Shown here: positions 53,461 to 64,000 of the stretch, piece after piece
Layout of the letters: every line of letters starts with the position of its first letter
Numbering within the stretch: the stretch's first letter is position 1
Assembly: GCF_000350225.1 (NCBI RefSeq)
Contig: NW_005179102.1
Span: forward strand, 1-64,000
Source: Chondrus crispus
Lineage: Eukaryota > Rhodophyta > Florideophyceae > Gigartinales > Gigartinaceae
Direction of reading: 5' to 3'
DNA: 64,000 nucleotides
The notes under the pieces: generated by a model
What the model was told of the DNA's origin: nothing
Seen by the model: the letters and a program-made list of their open reading frames with translations, nothing else
Databases searched by the model: none
Position numbers and translations under genes: made by a program

Positions 53461-53860
53461 CTCCAGGGCCAACACGCTCCAGCCCATTTCAGCTTGTACT
53501 GTATTCTCTTGCGAGTCCGAGACAGCCTGTCTCCTCCACACCTCTCCCCGCTGCACCCGCTACAGTATATCCCTAATCAGTCGGTGATATCCCGCAAAAA
53601 TGTTGCAATTTCGGGACGTATGATAAAGTTTGGGAATGCTGGCATTCTGTACACTGTACTGAGCTGGAAAAGCTTTGTCTGTGATGCTTCGTCTGTGATG
53701 CTTCTTTCGCGGCTCATGTGAGTGTCCTCGACACCAACGTCTTCACCCCGCCTTCATCGCCGCGTTGCTTTCCTCCAAGGCCCCCACCGACGCCACACTT
53801 TACTGTAGGTTTGAGGGCTGTGTAACCGAGATTTCAAGTTCAGCGTGTGCATAATGAGTG

Positions 53861-55408
53861 ATGCGGCCACCGTTACAGCCGATCCATTTATGGGTGGTCT
53901 TGCTGCTGGCAACCCATGCTTCCTTCGCCTGCAAGCTCGCTGACTCAAAGAAACCCAGTCTTTCTATGTCGCTCCAGCCTGCCAAGATCGCGAGATATGC
54001 AGCTGTCGACACTGGTGAACACTGTAATCCGTTCAAAGTCCTTTCTGTAGAGACAAGCGCCGAGGTTGATCTTTGCACTGCCTGTAGAAGTAAGAAAGCT
54101 AGTTGGGATGTCATGTCAAATGCTCGAAGGCACGGCAAGAATGTTGCGGAAAGATCTCTTAGGGCATGGGCTGCACGTTCATCCAAAGTTAAGGTCAGCC
54201 AAGATGTAACTTGCTTTGTGTGTGCTTCTCTTGGACGCTACGGAAATGACAACATCAACCAAACTTACAATATCAGTACTCAGTATCGCAAGCCCTGTCG
54301 AGACTACGCACTTTTTAATGTGAGCAAAAGTTCACAATACGTGCAAAACACGTTTAGTGCAGAGTTTTGCAGGCTGTCGGGCTGCCAACCTGCCCATGTG
54401 GCCGAACTCCTGAAACAACCGGCATCCAAATTACTGTGTTACATTCACGTGAATCACAGCCGTTATGTCCGGAATGCCGCTAATCTACTCAACATTAAAT
54501 TGTTTAGCAATTTTGATGATCAACGTGTTTTTAGTGGAGCCGGTTATGGCAAGCGAAAAGGTGGGATAAGGCTTTTACGTGTTCTTGACTCTTGCAACTT
54601 GCAAGAAATTGAGACATACGCTCAGTTTGGTGAGACAATACGCTTCCACTCTAACGGATGTCTAACAACTGCCGAGGTCATGGGCCAGTATTCTTGCTCC
54701 AACTGTATGTATGTGGTAACTGACGGAAAGGGTTTCCAGGTTCCGCCTACCTCTGTAGAGACAATTTCGACACCAATTGACAGAATTGTGGTCCGCATCA
54801 TACTATTTTCTCTGCACGAAAATCCACAGCCTCAGCAATGGCGTGTATTCTCAACAAAAAAGTGCGAAGCTGTTTCACAATTGGCTATAAGTGTGAGAGA
54901 GTCCTGCATTGTGGATCCAACGCAATCGGAAACAATTCTCATGCTACCATTTCGAACGGTCAGTGCATCTCAGAAGAGTTTGGAATCAATAGAGGCTGAG
55001 GGGCAGTCCATCCATTCCTTTCCTATAGATGACCGGACGTTACACAGGAGATTAGAGATGGTTCTAGCAGCCAATGGGATAATCCTGAAGAAGCTCAGCC
55101 ATAAACTACGGTGCTATGTGCCAGTGGCAGTCGTGGAGCAACTACTTTCTGGTATTGCACTCGAGCGCTCCAAGTCCGGCAAAGCTTTGAAATCAATACG
55201 GCCGACCATGACCAGAATTCGAGAAATGCTTCGGGAGGTTGCCACGCATTTTGTGAGCAGCAGGGATAGGTACTGGGCAGGTGAATGGACACTTACGTCC
55301 GAGGTGGCGTCCATTCCTGAGATAACTGCGGAGGGATGTGGTCATGTCCATTGTATCGGACAAGCGGCTCACTTCGTGGAAAATAACAGGTTTATCGACT
55401 GCCAATAA
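53861..55408 (+). pseudogene. N-terminal part of a very large transposon-like protein
   Basis: A 515-codon frame from ATG 53861. Cys pairs occur at LCTACRSKK and TCFVCASLGRYG, as in the N-termini of a family of long proteins, common in cnidarian and other invertebrate genomes, that end in an XPG-like nuclease and a CXC domain. The later part (residues about 370-510) is helical (IRPTMTRIREMLREVATHF). The hydrophobic stretch LWVVLLLATHASF at the start looks like a signal peptide but probably is not, given the intracellular nature of the rest. The frame changes after 55408. Confidence 0.55.
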
Positions 55409-58231
55409 TATTCAATCATTCTTTCCTCTTTCGAATACTACTACGAAACTACCGTCGCCTTCCATCGAGGAGGCACTAAACGACCCTAACAGCGAGTACA
55501 GCAGAACAGACCTTCTGATCTCAGTAAGGGCATTGAAGATAATTGAACAGACAGTCTTTACTAAAACCAATGGAATTGGGGGCTTCTTACAGTATCACTA
55601 TCAGTCGCTGGGATCTGTGAGATAAGTCCGTCCTTTGTAAACGTTCTGAATGCAATGGGTATAGTGGCATCATACGACACTACGGACACGTACCGGCAAA
55701 AGCTCATTGCTGAGAGGGAGCGGATCGGTTCATGGGATGTATCGCGCATGGACCCTGTGGCAATTCCCATGTTCCAATTCGACAATTGGGACATAAAACC
55801 ACTTCACGCCGTGAAGGTGGACGGGAAAGAAATGCCAAACGTGAATGGATCCTTGCTTCAATCATATGCCAGGAAAAGGAATAATTCAGAAAGTAACAGT
55901 ATAGGCAGGGAAGAAAAAGACAGCGTGCGTCGCAGTGGCATCCCGCGTCCATTCATGGTGGTAGGGACGACTTTGCCGAAGGTTTTTCCACAAAAGAACA
56001 TGAAATAATACTATCGCGTTTCAATGACGTGGTGTTCGGTGTGTTTTGTTTATATCGGAATCGGCTCCTCGGTGGAAAGGAGTTCAATCCAAGCCAGGGT
56101 TCCAGTACTGATGATCATAATACTGCCACATTTTCTGCTTCCAGTTTTGGGAAGCAGTGCCCGCCGGTGAACTTTAGAACTCTATTTCCGTCTTGCTTTA
56201 AAGGTCATGGAGGAGCAGCACAATCCGATGAAATGATAAACGACCAGCACGTCGTGTATGTCGAAATTAGTCGGGATAGTGCGGCAGACGTCCTAACAGT
56301 TCGACGTTTTTACAACTCGTTCAAGACCATGTGCACCCTGGAACAATTGGAATCCCAAAGTATGTTGTGGTGTCTGGCGATCAACCATTTTACAAGTACT
56401 TTGTGCAGCTTTGGTTGGAATCATGGAGGAAGGCAGGCGGTAATAACAGGGAGGTCTCTACAAACCCCGCATTGCACGAATGGTTTCTTGCCTTTTCCTG
56501 GATATTTCCATACGGAGAAACAGGCAATGTATTCTATTTGTAAGGAGATGATGGACGGGCTGGGACTTCAGGAACTAGCATCATGCCGGGTCTTTCTGAA
56601 TCTCAGGTCGAAAATTTCTTGTCCCACAGCCATGCACGTAACAATAGAGCTGTTCTCTTTAGTCTAGCGTGTGCGATGACAATTCATTTGGGCGACATGG
56701 TTGCGCTTGAAGAACCTAGTGTTGCAGAGGCGGTGAAAAGCTTGCACGATTCAGCGATGCAAAAGCCTATTGTTTCTGATTCTTCTGCACCATACTCTGG
56801 CAAACGGACAACAAATTCTAAATCCAGCCAGCAAAACCCCACTCCAGCGCTCGCAAGCACACAGAAGACTTCTGCGTATCGAGGATTGAGATATGATCGT
56901 ACGACAGATGTTGTCACAGATGATATAATCAAAGTTGGTAAGCTCGTAAGGGAAAAATACAGCAGCGCTTTTGCAAGGGGCCGAATGGATCACATTTTAT
57001 TGAAACTATTCTGTTCTCGTGCCTCCTCCCTACTGTATGATTTCATATTCTTTCTCGGACTGCTCACACCGAAATCACGGAAGCATTCTGGTTTCGTCAC
57101 AATGCAATTCTCCACGCTACAAATCATTTCAGGTATCAGGAGTTATCTATCTTCTATGCATTTCTACGGGACATAATACCATCTGTGTTTGTTAATGAGC
57201 TGTACAACAAAAGACCTGGGAGGAGTGTAGCACGACTTTTGAGTTTCACGGGCCGCTTTAAGGATGCTCTTGATTGTAGGGGCTGGGCATATGTGCATAT
57301 GGATGAAGCTCTTGAAATGCTGATTGTCCGGCATTTGAAAAGTCTTTCAACCAACTTCCTTGCGCACTTAGAGAACTCAGCATCGTGGCTAATGGAAGTC
57401 AGCAAGTTTCGTGCCATTTGCAGATATGTGACGGGGGCTTCCCGTGCGTTTGGGAGGAGGGGCTTTCAGGATGACGGTGGCGAGGTCCCGGGGCCGTTGG
57501 TTCAGTACGACAGAAATGCCTGCCAGTGGCGAACAGTCACACGAATGCTGCATGTCATGCGCTCCTGCGGTTTTCTCAGTGTGTCTCATCGCGGTGCTGA
57601 GTGGCTTTGCAAAGTTTTCTCCTCACCCCCTGTACGCATGAATATAGATACGGACCAAAAGATGCTCTTGAATATATCTGAGAGGGGAAAGGTAACATCA
57701 AAGTTACACGCCTCAGTCCTGTTTCCGGAAGTTTTTGGAGGGCTCACAGAGAACGACAGGGAAGAGCACTTTGGGGGTGCCCGGTTTAAAAAGTGGACAA
57801 GGGTGAGGACCATACTGAGACCAGCACAATCCATGTCCAAGAAAAATGGAATTGCAAATATACTCAGTGAAGACGACGCGCAGACAACCTCAGCGGCTGT
57901 GCAATATGCCACCTCGTCTGGAAACCCTCGTAGACGCAGCACGAAGGAAGGGTTTGTCAAAGTGGTCACCGAATGCAGAAGAGAGGTAGCACAGATGAAA
58001 GATGCATTGCATTTGGAAGGAAGAAACGCCGAGATAGCAGGGATGAAGAGGCAAATACTGGACGTACGCCGCAGGTGGGATGAAGTGCATCGCAGCAGGC
58101 ATATGGTGTCGCCATACGCAGACTGTTTCACGGATCACAGCGGCGCTCTCAATCATGGTGCAACGTCACAATTTGCGAAGTACACGGGACGAAACAACAG
58201 AGTTACAGTTTATCCTTTGAACAAAATTTAG
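55409..58231 (+). pseudogene. Central part of the same large protein, spread over several frames
   Basis: Consecutive protein-like stretches follow in different frames: EEALNDPNSEYSRTDLLIS (from about 55460), VLNAMGIVASYDTTDTYRQK and IPMFQFDNWDIKPLHAV (55640-56005), KYVVVSGDQPFYKYFVQLWL (about 56350), then a long frame 57185-58231. The blocks GIVASYDTT, FDNWD and VSGDQP occur in this order in the invertebrate family mentioned for the N-terminal part. Frame changes could be introns or mutations; I found no convincing set of splice sites that removes them all. Confidence 0.5.
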
Positions 58232-58606
58232 ACAGTTGATCCGGGTCACAGAGACCTGTCTGCAAGTCTCTATGAAGTACAACTTCCAAAATAGTTCTCC
58301 TTACAGTTAGACGTGATGAACGCTCTCCACTTTCGCGGGGACACTGGGGAGAGGGGAACATCTCTGGAATGTGTCATAACTGGAAAGATGAAGAATAGCT
58401 TGAGAAGATGGATCATTCCCCGGCGCTCGGAGCTACTGCATCAGCTGCACTTCCACATTGACGACCCAAACTACGTCATATCACACAAAAATGCGGAGCA
58501 GAGGCGTCGCGAATCAGCACGGCAGAAAAAAAGCGTTCAGAATGACCTTCACAACGGAGCATGCACCTTCAAGCAGAACACGCTTGGCTTCCAGCAGTAA
58601 CTTAAT

Positions 58607-59743
58607 GTGCCCTGGTCCTCTCTGCTTTCCGACAGATCCCAAAAGGACGAGCTGGCGACTTCGCACTTATTTTGCGCAGCCGTAGCTGCAGCTGAACTCC
58701 TGAGTGAGACTAAATACCTATACGTCTCTGCTATATACCTACATGGAGGGCAGTTTGCTCTTCCAACTCGTTTTGAGAACAGCGAGCGAAGCTCTTTTCA
58801 ACCTTGCAGATATGAGAATACAGAGACAAACGACGTCTTTAAAGGTTGCGTCATGTTGAGACCACGAACAGAGAACTATATCTCACGGCAAAACTCCGAT
58901 TCAGCAGGAGAATGCTTGGCTGTTCCAAGATGCTGTTGCCTTATTTTTGACACCAGCGGAAAGCTTCGCATCAGTGCAGAAGATGTCAAGCATGGGGAAG
59001 CAGAGACAAGGTTTGTGTCTGCGTTAGAAATATTCGTGAAGCCCCAATGGACCTCATTTCTGTTGTCTAGAGCCGAACTACATGCTCAGTGTTACAGCTC
59101 GTCCACGGGAGCACGACATCGAGATCAGGCCTCGCAGTGCTCTGCAAGTGTTGTGCTATCAGATGACACCGATGTTCTGGTAATTTTGCTCTGTAACCCG
59201 TCAATACAGGGAAATAACGTAGTACACATTGTGAAGGACTCCGCACACTTTTTGGATGAGGCCTTCTATCGGATGGGGAGAGTTAATATGACAGGAAAAG
59301 ACCTGGCCATAATCTATGCTATTGCTGGATGCGATTTTACGCCGTCTTTATTTGGTATAAGTCATCAAATTTTTCTATCCACACTTCTCAAAAACGCCAA
59401 CAGTATCGGAACACTCGATGTTTGCATCGAGGGCAATGAAGACAAGTTTGACACTTTATTTTGTTATGCTTTTCTGAGCAAGTATGGCCGTACAGTTCTG
59501 TGCTCCGAAGATGAGGGAAGGAGGCGTGTGAGAGAAGCTCTCAGTTCGACAACAAGCATTGCCGAAGTTGGAAAGGAAGCGAAGAGAATCCAAAGCGCTA
59601 TGTTCATATCAGAAAATGTTGCTGGCAGCGCTGGGTGGAGAGTGGATGTCAGAAATTTCATTGCAGATTGTGCGACGTCTGCAAACGAGTTGGTTCCACG
59701 CCCGAGACACGTCATACTAAAAGCCCACAGAGCGTTCTTTTAA
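58607..59743 (+). pseudogene. XPG/FEN-like nuclease domain of the large protein
   Basis: A 378-codon frame. LSDDTDVLVILLCNPS (about 59157-59204) and IYAIAGCDFTPSLFGISH (about 59315-59368) match the two acidic metal-binding motifs of the XPG/FEN1 I-region (DDxD and GCD). A Thr-Leu helix follows. In FEN1-type enzymes these bind two metal ions and cut branched DNA. A C2 pair (RCCCLIF) precedes. This suggests that the element processes DNA flaps or ends by itself. The frame ends at 59743 and continues in another frame. Confidence 0.55.
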
Positions 59744-60213
59744 CCTCTAACTACTGGGGGAAAGCTGGGCTGCACTTGCTAACTTCTGAAGTCGTCGGTG
59801 GCACAGGAGTCGCGTTCGGATATGACACACATGGGTCAGTGCTGCTGGAGGAGCCTGGGGCTGTCGTTGAAATCGATAAAACGATTGCAGTTGTGATGTC
59901 TTTCTGCAGGTGCAAAGGTGACTGCTCCTCTCGGCGCTGTTCTTGCCTAAAGAAGGGGAACAAATGTGTAGGATGCCAATGTAATGAGCTGGTTTGTCGG
60001 AATCGAGTGTGTAACAAACTCCAGGTTAATGCAGGAGGCAGTAACGAAGCTTCTACAGAAGCGCGTGGTAACGCTTTGAGCGTGGTCGTTGGAGTTGCGT
60101 TACCAGATAGAGACCGAAGTGAAAATGAAAAACGCAATGAGTCTACTCTTTTGCAGGATGCTGACAATTGGGCAGGAAGTCAAGAAGAGAAAGCCGTCGA
60201 GGAATCTTCATAA
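59635..60213 (+). pseudogene. CXC (tesmin/TSO1-like) zinc domain, C-terminus of the large protein
   Basis: FCRCKGDCSSRRCSC, LKKGNKCVGCQCNELVC, RNRVC (about 59903-60010) is a Cys-rich CXC motif of the CRC type, which binds DNA. TSNYWGKAG just before corresponds to the linker between nuclease and CXC in related long proteins. The overlap with the preceding frame (59635-59743) shows one frame change. Confidence 0.6.
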
Positions 60214-60832
60214 TCTCAAACGTCAGGAGGTAGTGAAGGAAACAATGCCTTCTCACTGGAAGGCATGGATGTGGAAGTGGAAAACGTCATAAGTTTTTGT
60301 GATGAAGTACCATACATGATCGATACATTGCAGTGGTCAATGTAATGGAGAAACCGTTTCCAAATCTTCTAAAATCCTGCAAGGGCTGTTTTCTGACTAC
60401 GCAGCTCTATTGGGAAGGCCGTCTCAAACACGCCAGCATGAAAAGAAACGTTGCATCGGTTGTAGAGGCATCTGTCTGTCCAGGTTTCATACACGTATTG
60501 CACGTCTGGCGGGGGAGGCCACTTCAACAAATAAGCTCTGTTGCACCACACCACGATCCCAATCAATTGGAACATGTTTGGGTTTGCCTTTTGTAGTGCA
60601 ATGGGAATTCTCTGAATAGGTTTCTGACAAGTGTATGGTGAGCCGTGTGCTCCGTGGCAGGCCAAATGAGGAGGCTTTTTGGTGGCCAAAATTAGATGGG
60701 CCTCTGGTGTGGAATCAGGATGGTTGGTGACAGCAGTTGAGTTAGAGAAGATGTTTAGCTGTCACGAGACCTTGCGCCTTCGAGGTTAGAGTTCCTCATT
60801 TACCTTTTTCGCAACATACTACCTCACCACTC
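60214..60832. other. Between the large transposon-like gene and the retroelement; no gene
   Basis: A further Cys-rich plus-strand patch (CIGCRGICLSRF) near 60445 may be the eroded last part of the large protein. No inverted repeat marking its end was found. The 5' untranslated part of the following gene should start here. Confidence 0.35.
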
Positions 60833-62617
60833 ATGGAGAGTATTCTAAACTCTGAGACGCCAGATACTCTCCTCGCGGAGTTCTTTTCCGCGAGCTGGCG
60901 TGAGGTGTTGGGCCCCTGGTGTTCTAATACAGTGCCCGGCGATATTGTGCTGCTGATCTCGAGACTGAGAGATGCGGAGGAGGGCTTCGGTCCCCTACCA
61001 TCCGGGTGGACTTCGGACCAAGGGCCCCCTATTTGTCGTTTGTCCAAGTGGCTTCGTAAGGCCTATCGTTCGCAAGACAGTCCTGAACTACCGTGGGCTC
61101 TCCGCATTGAGCGTGTCTGGCAGAGTAGAGAAATGGATCTCGAGAGAGTTAAATCTGTTGGACGACTAATTTCATGGGATAAAGACATTCACGAGGCCAC
61201 AGAAATCGAATTGGGCAATCTGTGTCAAGCACTTGACTCTGTTGGGGTCTTGGTTGATGGTTTGGAGCGCTTCTGGTCCGAATCTGCAGATGAATCTGAG
61301 TTGCAAGATAATCTACTTCAGCTTTGGCGATATGCGTTTGGGTCCCGTACTTTTGCCGGCTTCCAGGAGCGTTTTGCAGCCTGTTCTCACCCGGAAAGGC
61401 TAAATGCTTTCAAAAAGGAATTTGTGGCATCAGCGTGTCTTCGACTTAGTCTGGAGGACTGTGTGGGAATGTGCCGTATTCTGAATGTGCCTGAGAGTCG
61501 CTATTCTGGCTCACCTCTGGGCGTAGTCCGCTTTTTACTGTCGGAGCTGCACACGTCTCTACCGTCTACGAATATATCTCCTGCCTTTGCTCTGCCGTTA
61601 CAAGTCCACGGCGAGGGTGCAGCACTCTTTGTTGGTGAGGGTGCGGAATCACCAGCTGCTGCGGTGGCACTAGGACGGACGGATAATGCTGCACGAAGGG
61701 GTGCTCATGAGGGCAATAACCCATCTCACGCGGGTACTGCCCCTGTACGCTCTGGAGATCGGCGGGAAGATTCTATTGCTTCCAGGCTTCGTGTTGCGGA
61801 GCAAGCCGCCGGCATTGGGTCCGACGTGGAAGCAGATCCAGATATTGGAGAGGACGGCCTCGTTGGCTTGGGAGGCGTGTTTGGACAGCCTCTTTCAGTC
61901 GGTCTCATTCGACCGACTGATCTAGCGGAGGCTGAAATTCAGGAGTATGACTCGCTGGTTGCTCTGTTGCCGCGTACGTGGCAAACACACCTAAGCATTA
62001 GCCTGGAATTCACGAGGGCCGTGTCTCAGTACCGTCTTAAAATCAAGACTAAGGAGGAATTGATCGATTATTTAGAAGTGTTCAATCAAGAGCAATTGGT
62101 CATTCGTCACCTTTTATTGGGAAAAAACAAGGACCCAGACTCTCCGGTGATAATTGCTGAATGCAGATCAGCTTATGATATGCATTACAGTAACAAGGAC
62201 CGCCTTGTCACTTCCGCCTTTCCACCGCACGAGAGGGTTAGTGGTCCTCAGATGCTGCACTGGACCAGGAATGGGGGCGACTTACAGGATCGGATCAATC
62301 GTGCGTTGGCCAAGCTGTCTGATGATTCGGGTGATACAGCGCTGAAAAGCGAGATAATCAGCACAGGTCAGCACCTGATTATTGCCATCGACTCGCTCTA
62401 TCCCGCTCTGGCAGTGCGCAGTGATACAGTCGAGAGTCTCGTCCGACGACTGACTGTCTTGTTCAGCGTCGCTGAGGACTATAAGAGGGACAAGCGCCCT
62501 CAGGCCTGGGAGAGGACTGCCTTGTTTTTAGGTACTTACGGTGGCAGTAGCGCGGGTGCATATAAGCTCCTACGCAAGTCAAAAGCAGATGCAAAGAAGT
62601 CTTCAGACGGAAAGTAG
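60833..62617 (+). CDS. Gag-like first ORF of a retroelement, 594 aa
   Basis: Intact frame from ATG 60833. It has no zinc knuckle and no clear domain. Residues 1-130 are helical and acidic. A low-complexity Ala/Gly stretch is near 260-330. The part from about 380 (LPRTWQTHLSISLEFTRAV to VRRLTVLFSVAEDYKRDKRP) is a well-conserved-looking helical domain. The C-terminus is basic. Its place 360 bases before an RT gene on the same strand makes a structural (Gag) role likely. This is inference from position; I do not recognise the family. Confidence 0.6.
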   Translation: MESILNSETPDTLLAEFFSASWREVLGPWCSNTVPGDIVLLISRLRDAEEGFGPLPSGWTSDQGPPICRLSKWLRKAYRSQDSPELPWALRIERVWQSREMDLERVKSVGRLISWDKDIHEATEIELGNLCQALDSVGVLVDGLERFWSESADESELQDNLLQLWRYAFGSRTFAGFQERFAACSHPERLNAFKKEFVASACLRLSLEDCVGMCRILNVPESRYSGSPLGVVRFLLSELHTSLPSTNISPAFALPLQVHGEGAALFVGEGAESPAAAVALGRTDNAARRGAHEGNNPSHAGTAPVRSGDRREDSIASRLRVAEQAAGIGSDVEADPDIGEDGLVGLGGVFGQPLSVGLIRPTDLAEAEIQEYDSLVALLPRTWQTHLSISLEFTRAVSQYRLKIKTKEELIDYLEVFNQEQLVIRHLLLGKNKDPDSPVIIAECRSAYDMHYSNKDRLVTSAFPPHERVSGPQMLHWTRNGGDLQDRINRALAKLSDDSGDTALKSEIISTGQHLIIAIDSLYPALAVRSDTVESLVRRLTVLFSVAEDYKRDKRPQAWERTALFLGTYGGSSAGAYKLLRKSKADAKKSSDGK

Positions 62618-62644
62618 ACTTGCTCGCTGATATACACTGGCCCA

Positions 62645-62745
62645 CCATTGCCTCTCTCCCTTCTTCCCCTCTCTTTTCTCTCTCTTTTAATTTCATTCTC
62701 TCTTCTATTTTCCCCTCTTTTACCTCTCTTTTACCCCACTGTCTC
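62645..62745 (+). repeat. Pyrimidine tract between the two ORFs
   Basis: About 100 bases of nearly pure C/T with CTCTCTTTT units lie between the gag-like stop and the RT ORF. Confidence 0.8.
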
Positions 62746-62978
62746 CTTGGGCGTGCATTTGTGCGTAATTCGCATTACAAGAGGGTACCTGAATCGGGAT
62801 TTTCAGTCTCCATCTTTGTCAGTCTTGTCAAGGAGAACAACGTTTGTGCGCCAAGAAAAAAAATCTTCACACCACACCCGCGCCACCAATGTCACCGAAC
62901 CCGGCTTGCCCTCGCCCTCCTGCCCCGGAGGTTTTGAGTGCTCTTTTACGTTCGGTGGAGTGATTGCGGAGTGGCATT

Positions 62979-64000
62979 ATGCCGCGCACAGGAGTGGAGA
63001 TCTCCATCCCTCCTGCAGCGCGACAGGAACTATCTCAGACTGTCGCTTCATTTGTCGGTCTTCGTGATGACGTTGATGGTCATGCTCAATTCGATGAGCC
63101 ATCTTCCCGACCAGGCTATGGTGATGTCGGCACGCTTACAGAGAAACTCACTTCTTCGCGTGCTGCGCTACCAGAGCCTGGTGAAGCTGCTACCGCAGAC
63201 ATTATGCAATTATTGCCCGAAAAGGAAAGGATTTTGTTACTGCAAGGAAACTGTCTTCGTGATACTCCGCCCACCTCAGGTGATCTGAAGCGACTGCCTG
63301 TGTTTTGTGGCGTCGAAAATGGCGAGTACATCCCTCTCCTCCACCGTATGAAGGATGCAGGGATGGTTCACATGTTCGACTCGGGGGCAGGTGTGGTTGA
63401 GAACGGTATCTTCGGCATTTCTAAGACGCAGCACGCAGACAGTCCACAACGGGTTATATGGGATGGACGTCGCTCCAATCCATTCTTCGACGATGAGCTG
63501 GCCGCTGTGGTGCTCCCGTCTCCGGACCTACTGGGGGAGGTATACCTCAACCCCTGTGAATCCTTGTTCACTTCTACTCCTGACATCAGCCAGATGTACG
63601 ACCGGCTCCGTGCTCCTGCCTGGCTCTGGCCCTTCTTCGGTTTGCCGCGCGTATGCGGCCCCGCTTTCGACTCATCTCTTTCTGCTGCTTTCTATTTTCC
63701 CGCCCTCACCGTCATTCCTATGGGATGGTCACTTGCAGTACGCTTTGCACAAGCTGTGCATACAGAGATTATCAGGCGAGCTGAGGTACCGTGCGGGAGC
63801 TGCTGCTTCGCGGTGAATACTGGTCTTCGCCATTATCGCGTTCTACTATGTGTCTTCTCCCGTATATTGACGACCTGGCCGTTCTTGGGACCTGTCCACT
63901 TTCTGTTAATGCACGCCACGCCTCCGTGAAGCAGCACATGATCGCCAGTGGTTTGCCGGTTCACACTGATAAGGATCAGCCAGCTAGCGCTTCTCGTCCT
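62979..64000 (+). pseudogene. Reverse transcriptase with YIDD motif, DIRS/dinoflagellate-like, cut by window edge
   Basis: ATG at 62979 (MPRTGVEIS). Blocks seen: GVVENGIFGISKTQ, RVIWDGRRSNPFFDD, LPSPDLLGEVYL, SQMYDRLRAPAWLWPFFGLP, VIPMGWSLAVRFAQAVH, then after a frame change near 63786 RELLLRGEYW and LLPYIDDLAVLG, followed by IASGLPVHTDKD. YIDD is the catalytic YxDD. The RxIxDxRxxN block and MGWSxAxxxAQxxH resemble RTs of DIRS-like elements and of abundant dinoflagellate elements, not Ty3. The frame is open to the window end. Downstream recombinase or terminal repeats would settle the class. Confidence 0.65.

Noticed and set aside
53861..53960. Signal peptide at the start of the large transposon-like protein
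   Set aside because: Hydrophobic stretch by eye, but the downstream nuclease and CXC domains act on DNA; the N-terminus is probably not the true one.
55524..55592. Intron-like 69-nt stretch GTAAGG...TTACTAA...TTCTTACAG
   Set aside because: Removing it does not change the frame (69 is a multiple of three) and the frame still stops shortly after, so it does not repair the gene.
1..64000. CRISPR array, rRNA gene or bacterial operon
   Set aside because: No regularly spaced repeats with unique spacers, no rRNA core sequence and no operon-like gene spacing were found; the window is eukaryotic.

Overview
This is a repeat-rich eukaryotic nuclear window in which mobile DNA fills roughly 50 of the 64 kb. 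It carries Ty3/gypsy chromoviruses, LTRs with target-site duplications (TSDs), pogo, piggyBac and Tnp2-type DNA transposons, a MITE, a large unclassified transposon-like gene and a non-LTR-type reverse transcriptase. The only convincing host genes are three intronless ones at 44.0-49.6 kb. Intron-poor genes between blocks of GC-rich Ty3 elements would suit a red alga (florideophyte type, for example Chondrus-like). That is a guess from style; no rRNA, organelle or marker gene proves it.

Layout. 1-6.9 kb: a nearly complete chromovirus (Element I) on the minus strand, with gag, protease, RT, RNase H, integrase and chromodomain, broken only at homopolymer runs. 7.5-9.06 kb: a GC-rich repeat carrying decayed Kelch and Armadillo-like coding sequence. 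9.39-22.13 kb: a second chromovirus (Element II) bounded by a CCAAT duplication. It keeps its 3' LTR, an antisense ORF pair (A and B), integrase and a piece of the 5' LTR. A second LTR family (LTR2) is nested in it as two inverted LTRs, with a second copy of the A/B pair between them. 22.8-33.1 kb: another Kelch/Armadillo repeat, split by an 8.6 kb Tnp2-type DNA transposon (23.84-32.43 kb). 33.1-34.6 kb: GC-rich gene relics. 34.68-37.28 kb: a pogo element with TA duplication. 38.39-39.03 kb: a solo LTR of the Element II family with an ACGGG duplication. 39.13-41.97 kb: a piggyBac-like element. 42.07-42.32 kb: a pogo-type MITE. 43.0-43.94 kb: a tandem duplication. 44.05-49.6 kb: a NAK-family kinase, a coiled-coil protein and a disordered basic/acidic protein. 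49.6-53.9 kb: intergenic DNA with an RT fossil, a long palindrome and a 55-bp minisatellite. 53.9-60.2 kb: fragments of one very large protein with an XPG/FEN-like nuclease motif and a CXC zinc domain. 60.8 kb to the window end: a gag-like gene and an RT with YIDD.

The most unusual feature is the two-gene module, ORF-A and ORF-B. It is encoded on the strand opposite to gag-pol, immediately inside the 3' LTR, in two different LTR families. The A proteins align along most of their length although the LTRs differ, so the coding content appears to have been kept. Frameshift statements come from reading the frames by eye. Several frameshifts sit in homopolymers and may be sequencing errors.
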